DNA of 64,000 bases from Chaenocephalus aceratus (lineage: Eukaryota > Chordata > Actinopteri > Perciformes > Channichthyidae). This document shows positions 58,274 through 64,000 of the stretch, in pieces. Both the position numbers and the translations under genes were made by a program. The notes under the pieces were generated by a model, which worked only from the letters and a program-made list of their open reading frames with translations, did no database searches and was not told where the DNA came from. Position 1 is the first letter of the stretch; the number at the start of each line of letters is the position of its first letter. The stretch spans positions 46,001-110,000 of the forward strand of contig JAMFTG010000549.1 in assembly GCA_023974075.1 (NCBI GenBank), given 5' to 3'.

Positions 58274-58382
58274 ACACACACCCACACAACATAACACACA
58301 CACAACAACACACACCACACACACACACCACACACACACACATAACACACACACACAGATACACACACACACATACATACAC

Positions 58383-58444
<62 letters not shown>

Positions 58445-58599
58445 AAAACACACACACACACACACACACTACATTACATACACCCACACACACACACACA
58501 CCCGCACACACACACCACACACACACACAACACACACACACACCCACCACACACACAGAGAGAAACAGAGGACACAGAGACACACACACCACACACACA

Positions 58600-58630
<31 letters not shown>

Positions 58631-58658
58631 ACACACACACCACACACACACACACAGA

Positions 58659-58691
<33 letters not shown>

Positions 58692-58769
58692 CACACCACA
58701 CACACCACACACACACCACACACACACACACACACACCACACACACACCCACACACACAGAGAGAGAGA

Positions 58770-58825
<56 letters not shown>

Positions 58826-58844
58826 ACACACAGAGACACACACA

Positions 58845-58890
<46 letters not shown>
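58184..58890. repeat. complex CA-rich tract, about 700 bp
   Basis: CA runs interrupted by CACCACA, ACATA and GAGACA. All long His-Thr / Cys-Val frames here are artefacts. Confidence 0.95.
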
Positions 58891-58894
<4 letters not shown>

Positions 58895-59384
58895 GGTATA
58901 ATAGGCGTGTAATACTTCACAGGTGATGTTTTCTGCGAAATGCTGCAGGCATCAGTGGTTACGATGACACCAGTGTGTGTGAGTGTGTGTGTATTATTGT
59001 GTTATCAGTGGTTATCTTTCTGTGTTGGCTCTATTCTCGGCAGGGGTGTTTACAGACTCGGACACAGTGTGTGTGATCCTCATGTCTTCTGATCACAGAC
59101 TGATTGGCCGTCCACAGAGCGTCACACTGCTCAGCTGCAGATGGAACATTGCCTGTTTACAGCAGTCGCAGTGTTTTTGTTCTTTACACACCGAACACTA
59201 GCCTCATTATATTTCCTCCTGAACAAAGGGTAGGGTTCTGAGTTCAGTGGAAGCAGCAAGGCCATAACCAGAGGACTTTTGTTTAGTGGCTTGGCTCTAG
59301 TCTAGAGATAACAATGTCTGTGGACCACTGTAATGCAAGTATCTCAAAAAAATAATCTCTGTGTCAAACAAATGTTTATAATTC
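58891..59384. other. no recognised gene
   Basis: Non-coding DNA. Confidence 0.4.
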
Positions 59385-59982
59385 TTACACGTTTAGTTCA
59401 GCTGGATAATCTCCACATATTAAACACCACTTTATGATTTCTGAAGTAAAAAGCTGACTTTAGGCTATAAACTTTGAGGAACTACAGCACGGTCACATGA
59501 CTTCACGTCACCACAGCTAAGCTAAAGGTGGCTAATGTTGGGCTATAAAGGAAACTACAGCACGGTCACATGACTTCACGTCACCACCGCTAAGCTAAAG
59601 GAGGCTAATGTTGGGCTATAAAGGAACTACAGCACGGTCACATGACTTCACGTCACCTCCGCTAAGCTAAAGGAGGCTAATGTTGGGCTATAAAGGAACT
59701 ACAGCGCGGTCACATGACTTCACGTCACCACCGCTAAGCTAAAGGAGGCTAATGTTGGGCTATAAAGGAATTACAGCACGGTTACATGACTTCACGTCAC
59801 CACCGCTAAGCTAAAGGAGGCTAATGTTGGGCTATAAAGGAACTACAGCACGGTCACATGACTTCACGTCACCACCGCTAAGCTAAAGGAGGCTAATGTT
59901 AGGCTATAAAGGGAACTACAGCACGGTCACATGACTTCACGTCACCTCCGCTAAGCTAAAGGAGGCTAATGTTGGGCTATGA
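59385..59982. repeat. 72-bp satellite, array C (about 7 copies) with MITE leader
   Basis: It opens with TTACACGTTTAGTTCAGCTG and GATAATCTCCACATATTA, the internal sequence of the element to its right, then about seven 72-bp units with several single-base indels. Confidence 0.92.
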
Positions 59983-60435
59983 CAACCCAGTCTCACGGCA
60001 TTTCGTGATATAGTCACAAAATTAATCTCTGTGTCAAAACAAACGTTTATAATTCTTACACGTTAGTTCAGCTGGATAATCTCCACATATTAACACCACT
60101 TTATGATTTCTGAAGTAAAAAGCTGACTTTAGGCTATACACTTTAAGGAACTACAGCACGGTCACATGACTTCACGTCACCACCGCTAAGCTAAAGGAGG
60201 CTAATGTTGGGCTATGAAGGAACTACAGCACGGTCACATGACTTGTTTTTATGAACCACAGCTTCAAGTCTTCCAAGATCCGACCGGACAAAAAGACGTA
60301 TATACCAATAGAAATACATTTCTTTTAAAATCGTTCTGTGACACGAAAAAAATGCAAAAAATTGTGTTGGTGATCATGAATCAATAGATTAAATGCATTT
60401 CGTGACTATAACACAAATGCCGTGAGACTGGGTTG
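59983..60435. mobile_element. TIR element that contains the 72-bp unit
   Basis: CAACCCAGTCTCACGGCATT at the left and AATGCCGTGAGACTGGGTTG at the right are inverted. GCTATGA repeats exactly at 59976-59982 and 60436-60442. Inside are the same TTACACGTTAGTTCAGCTGG leader and about 1.5 units of the 72-bp repeat (60140-60250). The element therefore appears to be the source of the satellite. Superfamily unknown. Confidence 0.78.
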
Positions 60436-60442
60436 GCTATGA

Positions 60443-61325
60443 AGGAACTACAGCAGGGTGAAAAAAGTTGGAGATTTAATTTAGTTTATATCTATTTGTT
60501 ATTAACCTGTTAAAAATCAGATTTGTATCCTGCACATTGAGTAGGAACTAATGTTTCCATTGAGATTGTAAATGAACAAAATATCTGCAGAATCTGATCC
60601 ATTCAATGTGTTTGCTTTCATATCTGTCTGTCGCTGGAATGAAACTCCGTGTTGACTGAAGCTGGTGGAGAAGCAATAATCAGCGTCACCTCCGCTGGCT
60701 TCACTCTGTCCTCTTCTCTCGGTGTTTGTTTTCCCACAAAGCATTATCTGCTGCCCTCAGGCCTCTCACATCGCTTTATTATCAACCTGGTGATCCAAGA
60801 TATTCAGCTGGGAAGATTCAGGGACTTACCAAGTCTGTCATTTAGTGAACTGGAAACTCTGCTATCGGCTCATTCAGGTGAAACTGATGTTTTACAAGGG
60901 AGGCATGGATAGCAAGGCATGAAATCTAAACGTCATTAAAACCGTTTTTACAAAATTCAAAGCACTTTCACATAAATTGCTGAAAGGACTTTTAAACGAT
61001 TAGATTGTTTTTTTTGCCCAAAAGTGAGATTTTTTTTAGATAAAAAGAAAAAAGTCAATATAAAAAAAAAACTGGATTCTGAAAGAAAAGTCAGAATTAT
61101 TTTAAGAAGATAATTAAGTCCATGTGTAAAAACAAAAAAAAAGATCTCTTAAAGCAGATTCAGGCAATTCTTTCACACACACATACGGGTATTGGGCCGA
61201 GGGCGACACCATACTTCCGGTATCCGCCATTTCACGCGAGGTGCAAGCAGAATATCATAGTCTATCGCCTTAATCAATATCTAGTCAACTCTAAAACACC
61301 ACATGTATGCATTGGCATGATAATA
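60443..61325. other. no recognised gene
   Basis: One plus frame (60649-60909, ...FRDLPSLSFSELETLLSAHS) looks weakly exon-like with AG/GT nearby, but I could not identify it. Confidence 0.35.
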
Positions 61326-61529
61326 TTATTGTGACAAGTGGGGTATCCACCTGGTGTTTCCAGAAGATAGACGTAGATGCTGCCAAAATCGACGAAGGCC
61401 ACTTTCGAGGGTCGTTTTTTCCATCTGCATCAGTCTGTAAGGGCGATCCGACAACCCACACAGCTCTAGTTCACGCTGGTAACGACCTCGAGCACACCCC
61501 TCAAGCCCAGAGATGTAATCCGAAGACAT
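61326..61529 (-). CDS. short minus-strand first exon, possible transposon-derived gene
   Basis: The ATG at 61529 opens MSSDYISGLEGCARGRYQRE followed by LELCGLSDRPYRLMQMEK. An in-frame TGA lies 27 nt upstream, so the start is bounded. The SDYISGL...RY..EL.LCGL...PY pattern resembles, from memory, the N-terminus of a fish multigene family of transposon-derived proteins (some with SWIM or YqaJ-type exonuclease domains). Nothing of the later domains is visible, and the frame runs out by 61326 near a possible donor (CACCAG|GTGGAT). The GC content (CpG-rich) differs from its surroundings. It may be a retained first exon, or a relic inserted together with its promoter (see 61560-61690). Confidence 0.35.
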   Translation of the reverse strand: MSSDYISGLEGCARGRYQRELELCGLSDRPYRLMQMEKTTLESGLRRFWQHLRLSSGNTRWIPHLSQ

Positions 61530-61559
61530 GCAGCGATTTCTTCGGTCGTTAATTCAGAA

Positions 61560-61690
61560 AAAAAAACCTAGTGCGCTCTGCCTGGCTACGTTAGCTAGCG
61601 TTTATATTAGCACCTCCAGGATATTAGCACCTCCAGGAAAATGGCGTATTTATATATATATATATGGCGCGCGTTGCATTGTGGGTAGCT
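61560..61690 (-). promoter_or_regulatory. promoter-like segment upstream of the 61.5-kb minus ORF
   Basis: Immediately upstream (on the minus strand) of the short ORF starting at 61529 are a duplicated 17-bp unit (TATTAGCACCTCCAGG, twice), an AAAATGGCG YY1-type motif, a TATA-rich run (TATATATATATA), and GCGCGCGTTGCATTGTGGG, which resembles elements of housekeeping promoters. Inference only; motif matches are by eye. Confidence 0.25.
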
Positions 61691-62040
61691 CGTGATGTCA
61701 TTGTGTGTGAAAGAATAGGCATAGATTGACAGTTAAAGCATTAGAGAACAGAACAGCTGACAGAAAAGAGATAACAGCTGACCACTCAGAGATTTTAGTC
61801 ATTTCTCTTCCAATATGTTTTAAAAAAAGTGGAGCCTTACAGATGGGGGTGCATCAGCCCCCTCAGCACCCCCCCCCCCCCCCCCCCCCCCCCCCTTCCT
61901 GCGTCCATTCGCGATGTCTCGCTGTCTCGCAGATCCCACGCAGCAAGCAGGAAATGATCATTGATCTCTTTTTCAAGGGAGACCTACAAGTAGTTCCACA
62001 TGAGACATAAAAGCATAAACAGAACAACAAAAGGACATCA
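61691..62040. other. non-coding; poly-C run
   Basis: Poly-C at 61869-61895. No gene recognised. Confidence 0.4.
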
Positions 62041-63245
62041 TCCAGCATCATTTACATAATGATCCACATGAGCAGGTACCAATAGCTTCCGATTGAGTAG
62101 CATCCAACCGAGCGTTAAAAACATTTAGTGGCACCAGATTGTTCAGTTTCCATTTAATTTGCAGACTGTTCCAAGACAGAGGAGCTGCGCATCTAAAAGC
62201 TGTCTTCCCTAAGACAGTCCTAGCAGTTGGCCCATTTAATAAAACCACAGCATGCGATCTCAGGCAGTAGCCACTTACAATTCTCCGTGAGATCAGGGAG
62301 CAGATGTAAGATGGAAGTTTCCCTAGCATGGCTTTGTATATGAAGATGAACCAGTGACTGAGCCTCCGTACAGTTAGTGAAGGCAGACCAGCCCTTGCAT
62401 ACAGGGTACAGTGAGGGGTTAATGCTTTACAGTTTGTCACAAATCTCAGAGCGCTGTGATACGCAGCATCTAACTGGACCAGGCAATGGGCAGGTGCATT
62501 CATATAGACCAGATCCCAGAGTCCAGCACAGGTCAAAGGTCACAGAGCCTTCTCCTGGCCTCAAGCGAGAAACAGGACGTGTTCCTGGAGAAGAACCCTA
62601 GCCTCACCCTCAGCTCTTCAGCAGGTTATTGACATGAAGTTTAAAAGAGAGACAATCATCAAGCCAGATACCAAGGTATTTGTAACAGGCAACAACTTCA
62701 AGTTTTGTTCCTTGCGTAGTTACAATATCTAAAACAGGCTCTGGTGTCTGTTTAGCTTTAGAAAGAGCGTTACCTTTGTTTTATCCACATTTAAAAGAAG
62801 CTTTAGTTCAGAGAGCTGAGTCTGAATAGTGTTAGAAACAGCCTGTAATTTAACACCAGCCTCCTGAATGGAGGGACCTGCACAGTACATCACAGTATCA
62901 TCCGCATACAAATGTAAAGTAGCTTCATCCACATGTTCCCCTAAGCTGTTGATGTAGATGGAGAATAAAAGTGGGCCTGACACAGAGCCTTGTGGTACAC
63001 CATTAGAAATGTTTAACCACTCAGAAGACAGTCCATCAAAATGAACACATGGGACCTTTCAGAGAGGTAGTTCACAAACCACCCACTGCAAGGCTGGATA
63101 TGCCAATACTGAGTAGCCTCTGCTTTAAGATGAGATGATCGACGGTGTCAAACGCTTTGGACAGGTCAACAAACAGAGCTGCACAACTCTGCTTATCATC
63201 TAAGATACTAGTAATGTCTTTTACCACTGGTGTCAATTCCTGGTT
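62041..63245 (-). pseudogene. Rex/L2-like LINE reverse-transcriptase fragment
   Basis: Minus-strand pieces in order: KDITSILDDKQSCAALFVDL + SKAFDTVDH, then GPLLFSIYINSLGEHVDEAT + LHLYADDTVMYCAGPSIQEA (YADD is the RT active site), then LVQLDAAYHSALRFVTNCKA, SLTVRRLSHWFIFIYKAMLG and KTAFRCAAPLSWNSLQIKWK. Frameshifts separate them. It is 5'-truncated at about 63240 and belongs to the same family as 48745-50580. Confidence 0.75.
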
Positions 63246-64000
63246 GCTAACGCCATGGTAACACATAATCACTGATGATTCACTGGTGGACTCATCAGAA
63301 CAGAGTGGACGAGCTGACCAATCAGAGCACAGTGGGCTCACAGGGGGGGGGGGCAGGAGCTCCAAGAAGCCGTGTCGGACAGAGAGTGAATACACAGACT
63401 AGAGATGCTGTGAGAAACCAATGTGAGTTTGGAACATTGAACAAAGTGAATCTATTCTCTACCTCAACAATGGAACTATGATCAGTAGAAATGGGACCTT
63501 TAAAGAAGATGATTGAATCCCATGAAGCAGATTCAGTCGAAGCATTATCCTACAGCTTACAGAGAAGACATAACATCTGATCCTTTACAAACAAACACTA
63601 TCTGTCTTTTCATGTTTTGAGCACACTGCCATGCTGCTAGAAATCCCCACATGCTCTACATCCTGTAATCCGTTACTCCCCGTGTCTGAGAGCTTCAGGT
63701 TCAGTTTGGAGCAAACGGACGATTCCTGAAAAGGTTGTTTCTCCCTCCATCAATGTTTTCCCGACACTTTATCAGGCCTGACCCTTTGTAATTTCATCAG
63801 CACCCACCAGGGAGAGGATCCTTCTCTCCTTGTTTCCGTCTCCGTCTCCTTCTCCTTCATTATCGTCTCCCTGTCACCAGCGCAGAGTAAATGTCAGAGC
63901 TGTTTGTCATAGGTAAATTATTAATGATGCCACGCTGAAAAGCCATTTGCTGCGCCACAAACCCACGAGCCTGTCAAACACTGTGCAGAGTGGAGAAGGC
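63246..64000. other. MITE fragment, then unidentified DNA
   Basis: 63246-63500 belongs to the GGGACCTTTAAA/CCAATCAGAGCACAGTGGGC repeat seen at 37791. The rest shows nothing recognisable. Confidence 0.4.

Noticed and set aside
58144..58926. Long His/Thr and Cys/Val frames
   Set aside because: CA-rich simple sequence.
60649..60912. 87-codon plus-strand frame with exon-like part
   Set aside because: AG and GT are nearby but the acceptor lacks a pyrimidine tract, and no homology is recalled.

Overview
The window is vertebrate nuclear DNA. The sparse spliced exons, dense CA/GT and other microsatellites, hAT and PIF/Harbinger-type MITEs, and L2, RTE-like and Rex/L2-like LINE fragments point to a ray-finned (teleost, probably percomorph) fish. 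There is no bacterial, organellar or CRISPR signal. Open frames longer than about 100 codons are nearly all tandem repeats read through, or dead transposon genes.

Bases 1-9,600 (minus strand) hold the 5' part of a centrosomal gene, cep350. Seven coding exons (9571-9508, 9375-9332, 9239-9134, 8016-7851, 5972-5708, 4476-4023, 2317-2204) join with consistent phases and canonical GT/AG sites. They encode about 404 N-terminal residues resembling human CEP350, and the gene continues off the left edge. The introns are crowded with repeats: a 94-bp perfect palindrome, a 1.24-kb 37-bp minisatellite inside a MITE, a long CA tract 10 bp after a splice donor, and a TIR element flanked by a 155-bp duplication. 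Exon 6 begins with a second copy of the end of exon 5, so the intron between them may be a gain by duplication. A CpG-rich segment near 21.4-21.55 kb may be the promoter, by inference only.

Bases 10-25 kb are transposon-rich: a composite BED-finger hAT relic (10.57-15.63 kb), a Harbinger MITE with TTA target duplication (11,916-12,447), a ZBED-type hAT relic (16.73-18.32 kb) and an intact-ended hAT (22,196-23,487). A candidate first coding exon on the plus strand lies at 25,097-25,191.

Bases 26-47 kb hold a broken RTE-like LINE, three L2 3' ends, several nested hAT or MITE elements with perfect target duplications, and large tandem arrays with units of 72, 57, 31 and 15 bp. At 47,864-48,381 a plus-strand exon with a strong donor encodes a conserved-looking peptide. 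I tentatively compare it to vertebrate KIAA1614.

Bases 48.7-64 kb are again mobile DNA: Rex/L2-like LINE fragments, 57-bp and 37-bp arrays, a TIR element of unknown superfamily (53,979-55,054), a hAT with a nested Harbinger MITE (55,913-57,335), a 700-bp CA-rich tract, another 72-bp array, and a short promoter-like segment with a small minus-strand first exon near 61.5 kb.

The recurring theme is that most minisatellites here lie inside a recognisable transposon, as if one internal segment of the element had been amplified in place. I see no new enzymatic or defence system.
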